From: Mesorhizobium sp.
GTDB taxonomy: Bacteria; Pseudomonadota; Alphaproteobacteria; Rhizobiales; Rhizobiaceae
Assembly (NCBI GenBank): GCA_004020545.1
Contig: SAQE01000022.1
Coordinates: 24,501 to 88,500, forward strand
Reading direction: 5' to 3'
DNA length: 64,000 nucleotides
Shown here: positions 27,945 through 37,659 of the stretch, piece after piece
How positions within the stretch are numbered: the stretch's first letter is position 1
How the letters are laid out: every line of letters begins with the position of its first letter
The notes under the pieces: generated by a model
The model's input: only the letters and a program-made list of their open reading frames with translations
Databases searched by the model: none
Told to the model about the DNA's origin: nothing
Translations under genes and position numbers: made by a program

Positions 27945-28919
27945 TCAGAGCCAGCCGCGCCGGCGGAAATACCAGAAGGGCAGGATCGCCGAGATCACCA
28001 TCAGCGCAATGGCGAATGGATAGCCGTACTCCCATTTCAGCTCGGGAATCAGGTCGAAGTTCATGCCGTAGATCGAGGCGACCAGCGTCGGCGGCAGGAA
28101 GATGACGGCGGCTACCGAGAAAATCTTGATGATGGCGTTCTGCTCGATCGAGATCATGCCGAGCGTGGCGTCGAGCAGGAAGGAGATCTTCTGCGACAGG
28201 AAGGTGGCGTGGTCGGCAAGCGACAGCACGTCGCGCGACAGTGTCTTGATGCGGGCCCGCACATCCTTGCTCATCTTGGTCTGGGCCGCGACATGGGTGA
28301 GGAAGCCGGCAAGGCGCTGCAGCGAGATCAGGCTGTCACGGACGGAGGAAGCGAGATCCTCCTTGCGACCGATGCCTTTCAGGAGCTCCTGAAAATCGCG
28401 GTTGCGCTTCGAGGCCTTGGTCGAGCGCGCCTCGAAGATGTCGCGCGAGATCGCCTCGACGTCGCGGCCGGCGCGCTCGAGAATGTCGGCGAGGCGATCG
28501 ACGATCGCTTCCAGCAGGCCGATCAGTATGGTGTCGCCGGTGGTGCAGCCGGTCGCCACTTTCTCGGCGCGCAGCGGGAAGGTCTTGAAGGCCTTGGGCT
28601 CGTGGTAGCGGATGGTGATCAGCCGGCTGCCGGCCAGCGCAAAGGTCACCGGCGACATCAGCGGATCGTCGGCTTCCGTCTGGGCCGGCAGCACGGCGGT
28701 CATGAAGTAGCCGCCATCCTCGACGTAGAGGCGGCTCGAAATCTCGATCTCCTCCATCTCCTCGCGCGTCGGAATGGCGATGCCCAGCCAGCCCTCGATG
28801 ACGGCCTCTTCCTCCTTGGTCGGGTTGAACAGGTCGGCCCAGACGACCCTGTCACTGTCCCGCATGAGGTCATCAGTGACACGCAGGCGATCATTGTCCA
28901 CGACGAAGGCCTTGATCAT
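27945..28919 (-). CDS. corA: CorA-type magnesium transporter
   Basis: Homopentameric Mg2+ channel of the inner membrane. The 324-aa protein has a large soluble N-terminal domain with a long helix, then two C-terminal membrane helices; the first ends in the GMN selectivity motif (SIYGMNFD) near residue 285. The C-terminus WYFRRRGWL is typical. Single gene; no Mg2+ riboswitch visible upstream. Confidence 0.93.
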   Translation of the reverse strand: MIKAFVVDNDRLRVTDDLMRDSDRVVWADLFNPTKEEEAVIEGWLGIAIPTREEMEEIEISSRLYVEDGGYFMTAVLPAQTEADDPLMSPVTFALAGSRLITIRYHEPKAFKTFPLRAEKVATGCTTGDTILIGLLEAIVDRLADILERAGRDVEAISRDIFEARSTKASKRNRDFQELLKGIGRKEDLASSVRDSLISLQRLAGFLTHVAAQTKMSKDVRARIKTLSRDVLSLADHATFLSQKISFLLDATLGMISIEQNAIIKIFSVAAVIFLPPTLVASIYGMNFDLIPELKWEYGYPFAIALMVISAILPFWYFRRRGWL

Positions 28920-29097
28920 CGCCGGGTCTCCCTTGCTGGACCAAAGAGATTTCGTTCGAAGCGTCGTCAGGATTGCATGGGCTGCGGGGAGCCCGCGAGC
29001 ATCAGCGGATTAGACCCGCGACCCTGCAAGGTCAAGACGGACGGCGGGGCGCTCCACCGGAGGGCAGGCCCACTGGCGGATCGAGCCGGTGCGACGA

Positions 29098-30201
29098 CTA
29101 CGTGTTGAACTTGAACAGCATGATGTCGCCGTCCTGGACGACGTAATCCTTGCCTTCGTCGCGCGCCTTGCCGGCTTCCTTGGCCGCCACTTCGCCGCCC
29201 AGCGTGACGAAGTCGTTGTAGGAAATCGTCTGGGCGCGGATGAAGCCGCGTTCGAAATCGGTGTGGATGACGCCGGCCGCTTGCGGTGCCTTGTCGCCTT
29301 TGTGGATCGTCCAGGCGCGCGTCTCCTTCGGCCCGACGGTGAAGTAGGTGATGAGCTGCAACAATTCGTAGCCGGCGCGGATCACCTTGTTGAGGCCCGG
29401 CTCATCGAGGCCGATCGAGGCAAGGAATTCCATTTCCTCCTCGTCGGAAAGCTGAGCGACTTCCGCCTCGATCGCCGCCGAGATCACCACGGTGCCGGCG
29501 CCCTGCGCGGCGGCCATCTTCTCCACCGCCCTGGTGTGCTCGTTGCCGGTGGCGGCATCGGCCTCGGCGACGTTGCAGACATAGAGAACGGGATGCGAGG
29601 TGAGCAGGTTCAGCCCCTGCAGGATGCGCAGGTCCTCCGGTGCGATGCCGTTGAGCAGGAGGCGTGTCGGCTTGCCGGCCTGCAGCAGCTCGAGCGCCGC
29701 CTCCATCATCGGCAGCACGGCCATTGCCTCCTTGTCCTTGCCGGCGGCGCGCTTGCGGAACTGGACGATGCGGCGCTCCAGGCTTTCGAGATCGGCGAGC
29801 ATCAGCTCGGTCTCGACGGTCTCGGCGTCGGCGACCGGATCGATGCGGCCTTCGACATGCGTGATGTCGTCATCCTCGAAGCAGCGCAGCACGTGAACGA
29901 TGGCGTCGACCTCGCGGATGTTGGCGAGGAACTGGTTGCCCAGGCCTTCGCCCTTGGAGGCGCCGCGCACCAGGCCGGCGATGTCGACGAAGGAGATGCG
30001 GGTCGGGATGATCTCCTTCGACTTGCCGATCGCGGCGATCTTCTGCATGCGCGGATCGGGCACCGCTACCTCGCCGGTGTTCGGCTCGATGGTGCAGAAA
30101 GGATAGTTGGCGGCCTGCGCGGCGGCCGTCCTGGTCAACGCGTTGAACAGCGTCGACTTGCCGACGTTGGGCAAGCCAACGATGCCACATTTGAAACCCA
30201 T
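29098..30201 (-). CDS. ychF: Redox-regulated ATPase YchF
   Basis: Obg-related P-loop NTPase that prefers ATP and associates with ribosomes; linked to stress responses. The 367-aa protein has the G1 motif [14 protein letters not shown], the PFCTIEPN switch region, the [11 protein letters not shown]3 region, a coiled-coil insertion and a C-terminal TGS domain. Third gene of the rplY-pth-ychF series, 93 bp after pth. Confidence 0.95.
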   Translation of the reverse strand: MGFKCGIVGLPNVGKSTLFNALTRTAAAQAANYPFCTIEPNTGEVAVPDPRMQKIAAIGKSKEIIPTRISFVDIAGLVRGASKGEGLGNQFLANIREVDAIVHVLRCFEDDDITHVEGRIDPVADAETVETELMLADLESLERRIVQFRKRAAGKDKEAMAVLPMMEAALELLQAGKPTRLLLNGIAPEDLRILQGLNLLTSHPVLYVCNVAEADAATGNEHTRAVEKMAAAQGAGTVVISAAIEAEVAQLSDEEEMEFLASIGLDEPGLNKVIRAGYELLQLITYFTVGPKETRAWTIHKGDKAPQAAGVIHTDFERGFIRAQTISYNDFVTLGGEVAAKEAGKARDEGKDYVVQDGDIMLFKFNT

Positions 30202-30294
30202 TTTTTCCGGTCCTATCGGGAATTCGAAATTTGGTGAGGGCTATGGGCGAAAGCGCCGACGATCGTCAAGCCCTGCGGGCAATCGTTTCGGCGT

Positions 30295-31017
30295 TCAATC
30301 CTTGTCGAACAGCTTTTTCAGCATCGCGGCCATCGGGCCGCTTTCGGGGATCTTTGCCGCCGGCTGCTGCGGGCGGGCCTGGCGGATGTGGCTCTGCTGT
30401 TTCGGCGCCTTGGGTGGCGGCCGATCGTCATCGCCGGTCGGCACGAGCTTGTCGCGTAGCGCCAGCGTGATGCGGTTCATGAAGGAATTGTCGTCGCCCT
30501 TGGCCAGCAGTCCGGCGTCATCGGCGATCGCGTCCAGCAACACGTCGAGCCATTCACGGTCGGCCTTGGCGAAGTCGCCGAGCACATGGCCGTGCACCAT
30601 CTCCTTGACGCCGGGATGGCCGACACCGATGCGCACGCGGCGATAGGCATTGCCGACATGCTGGTCGAGCGAACGGATGCCGTTATGGCCGCCGGAACCG
30701 CCACCCACCTTGACCCTGACCTTGCCGGCGGCAAGGTCGATCTCGTCGTAGAAGACGGTGAGGGCGGCGGCTTCGAGCTTGTAGAAGCGCAGCGCTTCGC
30801 CGACCGACTGGCCGGAGAGATTCATGAAGGTCTGCGGCTTGATCAGCAGGATCTTCTCGCCGCCGAGCGTGCCTTCGGAGATCAGCCCCTGGAACTTCTT
30901 CGACCAGGGCGAAAAGGAATGGCGGCGGGCAATCGCGTCCGCCGCCATGAAGCCGACATTGTGCCGGTTGTTCTGATATTTTGCGCCCGGATTGCCGAGG
31001 CCTGCAAAGACAAGCAT
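30295..31017 (-). CDS. pth: Peptidyl-tRNA hydrolase
   Basis: Releases peptides from peptidyl-tRNA dropped by ribosomes. The 240-aa protein has the active-site [18 protein letters not shown] (catalytic His in RHN), the [10 protein letters not shown] motif and [14 protein letters not shown]-terminal extension of some 45 residues, rich in Pro, Gln and Lys, goes beyond the E. coli length, as is common in rhizobia. It lies 24 bp after rplY. Confidence 0.95.
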   Translation of the reverse strand: MLVFAGLGNPGAKYQNNRHNVGFMAADAIARRHSFSPWSKKFQGLISEGTLGGEKILLIKPQTFMNLSGQSVGEALRFYKLEAAALTVFYDEIDLAAGKVRVKVGGGSGGHNGIRSLDQHVGNAYRRVRIGVGHPGVKEMVHGHVLGDFAKADREWLDVLLDAIADDAGLLAKGDDNSFMNRITLALRDKLVPTGDDDRPPPKAPKQQSHIRQARPQQPAAKIPESGPMAAMLKKLFDKD

Positions 31018-31041
31018 CGTCGCCTCCGGACGCCGAAGAGA

Positions 31042-31686
31042 TTACTTCTCTTCGGCGGCAGGGGCCGCCGCTTCCGGCGCCTCCGCCTCGGTGGTCTCTT
31101 CCGTCTCCGGCTTCATCGCCGCGGAGCCGGCGATGGTCGCGATGGTGAAATCGCGGTCGGAGATCACCGGCTTCATACCGGCCGGCAGGGCCACCGCCGA
31201 AATGTGGATCGAATCGCCGATTTCGGCGCCGGTGAGATCGACGGTGATGAAATCCGGGATCGCATTGGCCGGGCAGTGGAACTCGACTTCGTGACGCACG
31301 ATGTTGAGCACGCCGCCGCGCTTGATGCCGGGCGACTTCTCTTCGTTGATGAAGTGGACGGGCACGTCGACATTGACCTCGGTGTCCTTGCCGATGCGCA
31401 GGAAGTCGACATGGACCGGGAAGTCCTTGACCGGATCGAGCTGGAAGTCCTTCGGCAGGACTTGGATCTTCTTGCCATCGACATCGATCGTGGCGATCGT
31501 GGTCAGGAACCCGCCGCCGTGGATCTTGTAGAAGATGTCCTTGTAGTTGAGCGCAATCGCCAGGGGGGGCTGCTTGTCGCCGTAAATAACTGCAGGCACT
31601 TTACCGTTGCGTCGAACCGTACGGGCGGACCCCTTACCGACCTGTTCGCGCGCTTCGGCCTTGAGCTCGTAAATATCGTGGCTCAT
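31042..31686 (-). CDS. rplY: 50S ribosomal protein L25/Ctc
   Basis: 5S-rRNA-binding ribosomal protein of the longer Ctc type. The 214-aa protein has the L25 domain ([20 protein letters not shown], then VPAVIYG) followed by the TL5-type beta domain, and an acidic Ala/Glu-rich tail. Expected as first gene of rplY-pth-ychF; the promoter should lie in the 370 bp upstream. Confidence 0.95.
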   Translation of the reverse strand: MSHDIYELKAEAREQVGKGSARTVRRNGKVPAVIYGDKQPPLAIALNYKDIFYKIHGGGFLTTIATIDVDGKKIQVLPKDFQLDPVKDFPVHVDFLRIGKDTEVNVDVPVHFINEEKSPGIKRGGVLNIVRHEVEFHCPANAIPDFITVDLTGAEIGDSIHISAVALPAGMKPVISDRDFTIATIAGSAAMKPETEETTEAEAPEAAAPAAEEK

Positions 31687-32055
31687 GGCATTTCCTTTCG
31701 CGTTTTATGGAGCGTTCGCGGCGGGCAAGCCCATCCGTAAACGTCGAAAGCCGTCGCGGCCTTGCATGGTCGATCCAAACGCTTCCGGGGATCATGCAGG
31801 CCTGGCCGGCCTTCCTCCGCGTTGCCTCCAAGGGTGTCTACGCGGGTGGCGGCTCTATAGCGGAAGGCGGGGAGGGGCGCAAGCCGTTGAACGGCAAGCC
31901 TTGGCCGAGCCGGCTTGGTCGGCAGAACATAGTCAACGCTTCCGCCTGACGCAAAATCAGATCTGGCGGGTTGCGCCGAGTCTTGTCTGCACCCGTAATG
32001 TAGCATCGGGCGGGTTTCAATCGTCCTCGGCAGGCAAGGACCTTTGGAGATCGAC
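31687..32055. other. Intergenic region between rplY and GST gene
   Basis: About 370 bp with divergent promoters. On the minus strand a TTGACTATGTTCTG stretch near 31927-31940 could be a -35 element for rplY, but no good -10 follows. I see no repeat or RNA gene. Confidence 0.35.
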
Positions 32056-32709
32056 ATGAAACTTCTGTTCAGCCGCAATCCCAATCCTCGCCTCGCGGTC
32101 GCGGCGGCGCGCTACCTCAAGGCGGAGATCGCATTCGAATTCGCCTCGCCGACAGCGCCGGGGCAGGCCGAACGATATCGCGCGCTGAACCCCAATTTGA
32201 CCTTGCCCATATTGGTCGGCCCGGGATGGAGCCTCTGGGAGGCCGACGCCATCGCGTGCCGGCTCTCGCGCGACATGCATTCCGATTTCTGGCGCACCGG
32301 CGACGATGAGCCCGAGATGATCCGCTGGCTGAGCTGGGGCAAGGACAATTTCGCCAGGGCCTGCGACACGGTGCATTTCGAGCGCGGCACCAAGCAGCGC
32401 TGGGGGCTGGGACCGATCGACAAGGCTTTGGTCGACGAGGGGCTGAGGGTGTTCCATACGTCGGCAGCCATACTCAATGTCGTGGTCTCGGAAAGGGAGT
32501 GGCTGGTCGGCAATTCGGTTTCCTATGCCGACTTCCGAATGGCGACATTCCTGCCCTTCAACGATGTCGCCAGGTTGCCGCTCGACAATTATCCGTCCGT
32601 CAGCCGCTGGTACCGTCGGCTCCAGGACATCGATGCCTGGCGCGATCCGTTCCATGGGCTGGAAGCGCCGCAATTGCCGCCGGTCAACAGCGAGACCGTG
32701 CCGGACTGA
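32056..32709 (+). CDS. Glutathione S-transferase family protein
   Basis: A 217-aa cytosolic GST. The N-terminal thioredoxin-fold domain begins MKLLFSRNPNPRLAVAAARYL, with LTLPILVGPGWSLWEADAI as the cis-Pro and glutathione-gamma-Glu-binding region; the C-terminal helical domain contains LVGNSVSYADFRMATFLPF. The start at 32056 has TTTGGAG upstream; a TTG 12 bp earlier is less likely. Substrate unknown. First gene of the accessory block between rplY and prs. Confidence 0.85.
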   Translation: MKLLFSRNPNPRLAVAAARYLKAEIAFEFASPTAPGQAERYRALNPNLTLPILVGPGWSLWEADAIACRLSRDMHSDFWRTGDDEPEMIRWLSWGKDNFARACDTVHFERGTKQRWGLGPIDKALVDEGLRVFHTSAAILNVVVSEREWLVGNSVSYADFRMATFLPFNDVARLPLDNYPSVSRWYRRLQDIDAWRDPFHGLEAPQLPPVNSETVPD

Positions 32710-32953
32710 CCGTCGATCCGATCCTTGTGACAGGATGACCGCTGCGGAACGTGCCAGTCCGCAGTGGAATGGTCGATAACCGTGCCACCTTGGCGGCAGG
32801 CGCGCGGCTGGAACTCCGCATTCGCTGAACCAATCAACGGTGAAAGGACGCAAACTCAATCCCTCTGCCAAGCTCGTTTTGAAATCTTCTCGCTCATTTA
32901 ATTCTATAAAATCGGTAGTCTTAATGAAGAAACGTCGCGAGGAGAGCCTGAAA
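32710..32953. other. Intergenic region before sulfur cluster
   Basis: About 240 bp. The right half is AT-rich against the surroundings and contains TTTAATTCTATAAAATCGG near 32897-32915, which may be part of the promoter of the sulfonate-type cluster. Confidence 0.4.
32895..32924 (+). promoter_or_regulatory. Candidate promoter/activator region of sulfur cluster
   Basis: AT-rich stretch TCATTTAATTCTATAAAATC, then GGTAGTCTTAATG, 30-60 bp upstream of the FMN reductase start. TATAAA could be a -10 element. The assignment comes from position and composition only. Confidence 0.35.
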
Positions 32954-33511
32954 ATGACGAAGAAGCTGGTGGTGGGGATATCCGGCAACCTGACCCGCCC
33001 GTCGAAAACCAAGGCATTCATCAGCCATATTGTCGGCGAGGTCGCCGGCCGGATCGGTGCGGCCCCGGCGGTCTTCGACATTGAGGACATCGGTTCATCC
33101 TTTCCTCAGGCACGGCGCCTCGGCGATCTCGACCCGACGGCGCGCGGCATCATCGAACAGATGGTCAGGGCCGATGCTCTGGTGGCGGGATCGCCGACCT
33201 TCAAAGGCAGTTATACTGGCCTTTTCAAACACTTGTTCGACCTGCTTGATCCGTCTTCGCTGCGCGGGAAGCCGGTCGTCCTAGTGGCGACCGGCGGCGG
33301 CGAGCGTCACTCGCTGATCGTCGAGCACCAGCTGCGGCCGCTGTTCGGCTTCTTCGAAGCGCTGACCATGCCGACCGCGATCTACGCCTCCGACAAGGAT
33401 TTTGCCGACGGCGTGCTCGTATCGGAAGCGATCCATGCCCGCGCCAGGCAGGCCGTTGCCGAGCTTGCCAACGTCGTTGGCGCCACCCGCAGCGTCGGCC
33501 TCGCCGCCTGA
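32954..33511 (+). CDS. NADPH-dependent FMN reductase (MsuE/SsuE-like)
   Basis: Supplies reduced FMN to the flavin monooxygenase encoded next. The 185-aa flavodoxin-like protein has an N-terminal phosphate-binding loop (VVGISGNLTRPSKTKAF), SPTFKGSYTGLFKHLFDLLD, typical of the SsuE/MsuE group, and VVLVATGGGERHSL. The ATG at 32954 has GAGGAGAG upstream. First gene of a five-gene plus-strand operon for sulfur acquisition from organosulfur compounds. Confidence 0.88.
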   Translation: MTKKLVVGISGNLTRPSKTKAFISHIVGEVAGRIGAAPAVFDIEDIGSSFPQARRLGDLDPTARGIIEQMVRADALVAGSPTFKGSYTGLFKHLFDLLDPSSLRGKPVVLVATGGGERHSLIVEHQLRPLFGFFEALTMPTAIYASDKDFADGVLVSEAIHARARQAVAELANVVGATRSVGLAA

Positions 33512-33548
33512 CTCCGAAGCAGTCGTTTTCCGAACGGAAGGATCAGCC

Positions 33549-34913
33549 ATGACCAGTCCCAGCAAGTCCAGACAGATCAAGCTCGGCGCCTTTCTGCCCG
33601 GCGGCGGCCAGCATGTCGCGGCCTGGCGCCATCCGGACTCGCCAGCCGACGGCGCGACCAATTTCGAGTTTCACAAAAAGCTCGCGCTGACCGCCGAACG
33701 CGGCCTGTTCGACGCCTATTTCCTCGCCGACAATCTGACGGTCGGCCTCGGCGCCCGTGAAGGCGGCAATGCCAAGATTGCCGGTTTCGAGCCGGTGACG
33801 CTTTTTGCGGCGCTGGCGCCGCTGACCACCCATCTCGGCTTCATCGCCACGGCTTCGACCACCTATGAGGAGCCTTACACGCTCGCCCGCAAATTCGCTT
33901 CGCTCGATCTTCTGTCGAACGGCCGCGCCGGCTGGAACGTCGTGACATCGGCGGGCGACGACACGGCGCGCAACTTCAACCGCGACGTCCAGCCCAACCA
34001 CGCCGAGCGCTACGAAAGGGCGCATGAGCATGTCGAGACGGTCAAGGCGCTGTGGGACAGTTGGGAAGACGACGCCTTCATCCGCGACAAGAAGACCGGC
34101 CGCTTCTACGACAAGGACAAGCTGCACGACATCAATCACAAGGGCGAGCATTTCAGCGTCAAGGGGCCGCTCAACGTGCCGCGTCCGGTGCAGGGCCATC
34201 CGGTGGTAGTGCAGGCGGGCCAGTCCGAGGATGGGCGCGGACTCGCGGCGGCCTCGGCCGAGGTGATCTTCACCGCGCATCAGAGCCTGGCATCGGCGCA
34301 GGAATTCTATCGCGACATCAAGGCGCGCGTGGCGGCGGCTGGCCGCGATCCGGCGCAAGTGCTGATAATGCCGGGCGTGGCGCCTTTCGTCGGGCGCACC
34401 GAAGAGGAAGCCCGCGCCAAATACCAGCAACTGAACGACCTGATCCTGCCCGAGGACGGCGTGGCGCTGCTTAACGCACTTGCCGGCCAGACGCTCGACC
34501 TCAGGGACTATCCGCTCGATGGCCCGTTGCCGCCTAGCCGGGAAACCGAAGGCATGAAGAGCAGGCAGGCACTGATCCGCCAGATCGCCGATGAGCACAA
34601 TTTCACGATCCGCCAGCTCTACCAGTGGGTGGCGACCGCACGTGGTCATTACACGGTGGTCGGCAGCGCCACGCAGGTCGCCGATCAACTGGAGGAATGG
34701 TTCAGCAACGAAGCCGCCGACGGCTTCAACATCCTGCCGCCCTGGCTGCCCGGCGCGCTCGACGATTTCGTCGACCTGGTCATCCCCGAACTGCAGCGTC
34801 GTGGCCTTTTCCGCACCGCATACGAAGGCAGGACGCTGCGCGAGAATCTCGGCCTCAGGCGGCCACAGAATCCGTGGACGGTCGCTCGCTCGACCGTGCT
34901 CGCCGCCGAATGA
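33549..34913 (+). CDS. FMNH2-dependent monooxygenase (NtaA/SnaA/DmoA family)
   Basis: A 454-aa luciferase-like flavin monooxygenase of the NtaA/SnaA/DszA/DmoA group, which oxidises substrates with FMNH2 and O2. Motifs: IKLGAFLPGGGQHVAAWRHP at the start, then GFIATASTTYEEPYTLAR, LSNGRAGWNVVTS, NFNRDVQPNHAERYERA and HPVVVQAGQS. Context with an SsuE-like reductase and a sulfonate-type ABC transporter suggests desulfurisation of a sulfonate, sulfone or sulfide; the actual substrate is not determined. A ribosome site GGAAGGAT precedes the start. Confidence 0.9.
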   Translation: MTSPSKSRQIKLGAFLPGGGQHVAAWRHPDSPADGATNFEFHKKLALTAERGLFDAYFLADNLTVGLGAREGGNAKIAGFEPVTLFAALAPLTTHLGFIATASTTYEEPYTLARKFASLDLLSNGRAGWNVVTSAGDDTARNFNRDVQPNHAERYERAHEHVETVKALWDSWEDDAFIRDKKTGRFYDKDKLHDINHKGEHFSVKGPLNVPRPVQGHPVVVQAGQSEDGRGLAAASAEVIFTAHQSLASAQEFYRDIKARVAAAGRDPAQVLIMPGVAPFVGRTEEEARAKYQQLNDLILPEDGVALLNALAGQTLDLRDYPLDGPLPPSRETEGMKSRQALIRQIADEHNFTIRQLYQWVATARGHYTVVGSATQVADQLEEWFSNEAADGFNILPPWLPGALDDFVDLVIPELQRRGLFRTAYEGRTLRENLGLRRPQNPWTVARSTVLAAE

Positions 34914-34938
34914 TCCCCTGAAAAGGAAAGGCAAGACG

Positions 34939-35787
34939 ATGACTTTGCAGCACATCGAACGGTCGGTCGGCATCGGCGGCCATAACAGCGGCAATGGCTT
35001 CGGGACGGAGGCCTTGCGGCTGGCCGGCCGGACATCGACGCGGATCCTGTCGCGTTATGGCGTGCTTCTCGGCTTCCTCGCACTCTGGCAAATTGCGGCG
35101 AGCAGCGGCTGGGTCAACGCGGCGGTGCTGCCGCCGATCGATGCCATCGTCGCGGCGCTCTGGAAGGGCCTCGCCGGCGGCAGCCTGCTCGGCGATATCG
35201 CCATCAGCCTGCAGCGCGCCAGCCTGGCCTTCGCGGCGGCGGTCCTCGTCGCCATCCCGCTCGGCCTCGTCATGGGCCAGGTGCGGGCCGTCGAAACCGC
35301 GCTCGATCCTATCCTGCAACTCTTCCGCCAAACCTCGGCGCTGGCGCTCTATCCGGTCTTCATCCTGCTCTTGGGACTGGGCGAGGCCTCCAAAGTGTTC
35401 GTCATTTTCTGGGCGACGCTGTTTCCGCTGCTGCTCAACACAATCAGCGGCGTCAAGGAGGTCGATCCGAAGCTGCTCGAAATGGCGCGCGTCTATGGTG
35501 CCCGGCGGCTGACCATCTTCCGCCGCGTCGTGCTGCCCGGAGCCGTGCCCTCGATCTTCGTCGGCTTGAGGCTCGGCGCCACCACCGCGCTGCTGCTGCT
35601 GATCGCCTCGGAGATGATCGGCGCCAACAAGGGCATCGGCTTCCAGGTGATGAATGCGCAGTACAACTTCCAGATCCCGCTGATGTTCGCGGCGATCGTC
35701 ATCCTGGCAGCGCTCGGCCTCATCGCCAACCAGGCGCTGGTCAGTCTGCAGCGGCGGCTCTGCCGCTGGAGCAATACCGTCGGCTAA
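34939..35787 (+). CDS. ABC transporter permease (SsuC-like)
   Basis: Inner-membrane permease of 282 aa, sulfonate/nitrate/taurine type, with about six helices. The N-terminus carries an unusual Gly/Ser-rich stretch (VGIGGHNSGNGFG) before the first helix. The EAA loop is seen as EMARVYGARRLTIFRRVVLP. It starts 25 bp after the monooxygenase, with AAAAGGAAAGG upstream. It pairs with the following binding protein and ATPase. Confidence 0.9.
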   Translation: MTLQHIERSVGIGGHNSGNGFGTEALRLAGRTSTRILSRYGVLLGFLALWQIAASSGWVNAAVLPPIDAIVAALWKGLAGGSLLGDIAISLQRASLAFAAAVLVAIPLGLVMGQVRAVETALDPILQLFRQTSALALYPVFILLLGLGEASKVFVIFWATLFPLLLNTISGVKEVDPKLLEMARVYGARRLTIFRRVVLPGAVPSIFVGLRLGATTALLLLIASEMIGANKGIGFQVMNAQYNFQIPLMFAAIVILAALGLIANQALVSLQRRLCRWSNTVG

Positions 35788-35830
35788 GCAGCCATCCCAT
35801 CATTGTCACTGAAAAATGAAAGGCCGGACC

Positions 35831-36829
35831 ATGACCATCACACGCCGTTCGCTTCTCCTGCGTGCCCCGCTTGCTGCCGGCATCATCGCCGCCGGCCTGC
35901 CTTCGATCGCGCGCTCGCAGGCCGCCGCCGTCAAGATACGCTACCTCGCCAGCCGCGGCGGCATCTCCCCGCATGAGCTCGCCGGCGAACTCGGCTATTT
36001 CAAAGGCCTCGGCATCGAGCTCGAAAATGTCGGCTATGCCGCGGGCGGCCCGGAATCGCTGTTCGCGCTCGCCGCCGGCAGCGTCGATTTGGGTTCGGCC
36101 GCCACGCCGGCCGTGATCAACTCGATCGCCGGCGGCAACGACTTCGTCGCCGCCTATCCGAGCAACGGCATCAACAAGCAGGTCAAGAGCGTCTTCTACG
36201 TGCTGGAGGACAGCCCGATCAAGTCGATCGCCGACATCGCGGGCAAGACGATCTCGGTCAACACGCTCGGCGCCCATCTCGACTATACGGCGCGCGAGGC
36301 CCTGCGCAGCGTCGGCCTGCCGCCGGATGCGGCCAAGCTCGTCGTGGTGCCCGGGCCGCAGCTCGAGCAGACCTTGCGCTCGCATCAGGTCGATGTCGCG
36401 GGGCTCGGCTACTGGCAGGCGACCTTTGCCGGCCAGTTGGTCAGCAATGGCGGCGTGCGCGGCGTCTTCAACGATACCGATGTGCTCGGCGAGATCGCCG
36501 GCGGTTTCGTGGTGCTGCGGCGCGACTTCATCGCCGCCAATCCCGATGCCGCCCGCAACTTCGTCGAGCAGTCCGCGCGCGCTGCCGACTGGTCGCGGCA
36601 AAATCCGGACGAGGCGCGCAAGGTGCTAGCCGACGTCCTCAACAAACGCGGCGAGAACGGCGAGCTGGCGCGTTACTGGACCGGCTTCGGCCTGCGCGAA
36701 AAGGCGGCGGTGACCGTCCGCGACGTCGACTTCTGGGTCAGCATTCTCGAACGCGACGGCCGTTTGCCGAAAGGCAAGCTCAAGGCTGCCGACATCCTCT
36801 ACCGTCCGGGCGAGACCAAAATCAACTGA
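35831..36829 (+). CDS. ABC transporter substrate-binding protein (SsuA-like)
   Basis: Periplasmic binding protein of 332 aa of the NMT1/SsuA type. The signal peptide has twin Arg (ITRRSLLLRAPLAAGIIAAGL), so Tat export is possible. The mature part has SSuA-like features: GELGYFKGLGIELENV, LFALAAGSVDLGSAATPAVIN, and IADIAGKTISVN. The ligand is presumably an organosulfur compound. The start at 35831 was chosen; an ATG 15 bp upstream also exists. Confidence 0.9.
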   Translation: MTITRRSLLLRAPLAAGIIAAGLPSIARSQAAAVKIRYLASRGGISPHELAGELGYFKGLGIELENVGYAAGGPESLFALAAGSVDLGSAATPAVINSIAGGNDFVAAYPSNGINKQVKSVFYVLEDSPIKSIADIAGKTISVNTLGAHLDYTAREALRSVGLPPDAAKLVVVPGPQLEQTLRSHQVDVAGLGYWQATFAGQLVSNGGVRGVFNDTDVLGEIAGGFVVLRRDFIAANPDAARNFVEQSARAADWSRQNPDEARKVLADVLNKRGENGELARYWTGFGLREKAAVTVRDVDFWVSILERDGRLPKGKLKAADILYRPGETKIN

Positions 36830-36846
36830 GCATGGAGGCGCAAGCC

Positions 36847-37608
36847 ATGACCACGGCACGCGGCGGCGAGGTCACGATACGCGACCTGTCGAAGTCCTTC
36901 GCGCTCGGCGGGCGCCAGCTCGCCGTGCTGCGCTCACTCAACCTCGACATCCGCTCCGGCGAATGCCTGGTCATCGTCGGCGCCAGCGGTTCCGGCAAGA
37001 CGACGCTGCTGCGCATCCTTGCCGGGCTGGAGCGGGCCGACGGCGGCGCCGTCGCGATCGATGGAAAGCGGGTCGAGGGCGTCGGCGAAGAGCGGGCGGT
37101 GATCTTCCAGGAGCCGCGGCTGCTGCCCTGGCTGACCGTGCTCGGCAATGTCGCCTTCGGCCTCGAAGTGCGTGGCGTGTCCGAGGCGGAAGCCGAAGAG
37201 CGGGCGCGGTTCTATATCGCGCTGGTCGGCCTTGCCGAGTTCAGCGATGCCTATCCAAGGCAGCTCTCGGGCGGCATGGCGCAGCGCGTCGGCATAGCAC
37301 GGGCGCTGACGGTGCAGCCCGAAATCCTGCTGCTCGACGAGCCGCTCGGCGCGCTCGACGCCATGACCAAGATCTCCATGCAGGAGGAGCTGGCGCGCAT
37401 CTGGAGCGAGGAGAACGTCACGATGGTCGTGGTCACTCACGACCTGGAGGAGGCGATCTATCTCGCCGACCGGGTGCTGATCCTGCCCAAGGAGAAAGGC
37501 GGCGCGGCAAGGCTGATCGATGTCGATCTGCCACGTCCGCGCGAGCGCAGCGAAAGCCGCTTCGTACGCTACCGCGAGGAGTTGCTGCGCGAGTTCGGGC
37601 TGCATTGA
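36847..37608 (+). CDS. ABC transporter ATP-binding protein (SsuB-like)
   Basis: ATPase subunit of 253 aa. Walker A GASGSGKTT, Q-loop FQEPRLLPW (typical of the sulfonate/nitrate group), signature LSGGMAQRVGIAR, Walker B ILLLDEPLGALD, H-loop VTHD. The ATG at 36847 has GGAGGCG upstream; an ATG 15 bp before, directly after the previous stop, is an alternative. Last gene of the sulfur operon. Confidence 0.92.
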   Translation: MTTARGGEVTIRDLSKSFALGGRQLAVLRSLNLDIRSGECLVIVGASGSGKTTLLRILAGLERADGGAVAIDGKRVEGVGEERAVIFQEPRLLPWLTVLGNVAFGLEVRGVSEAEAEERARFYIALVGLAEFSDAYPRQLSGGMAQRVGIARALTVQPEILLLDEPLGALDAMTKISMQEELARIWSEENVTMVVVTHDLEEAIYLADRVLILPKEKGGAARLIDVDLPRPRERSESRFVRYREELLREFGLH

Positions 37609-37659
37609 GGCTTTGAAATCCAGGCGATTTGCCGGGCTGGCCTGAATCTCAACACACCT

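Noticed and set aside
31927-31955. TTGACT as sigma-70-type promoter of rplY
   Set aside because: No acceptable -10 at 16-18 bp, so I only mention it in the intergenic note.
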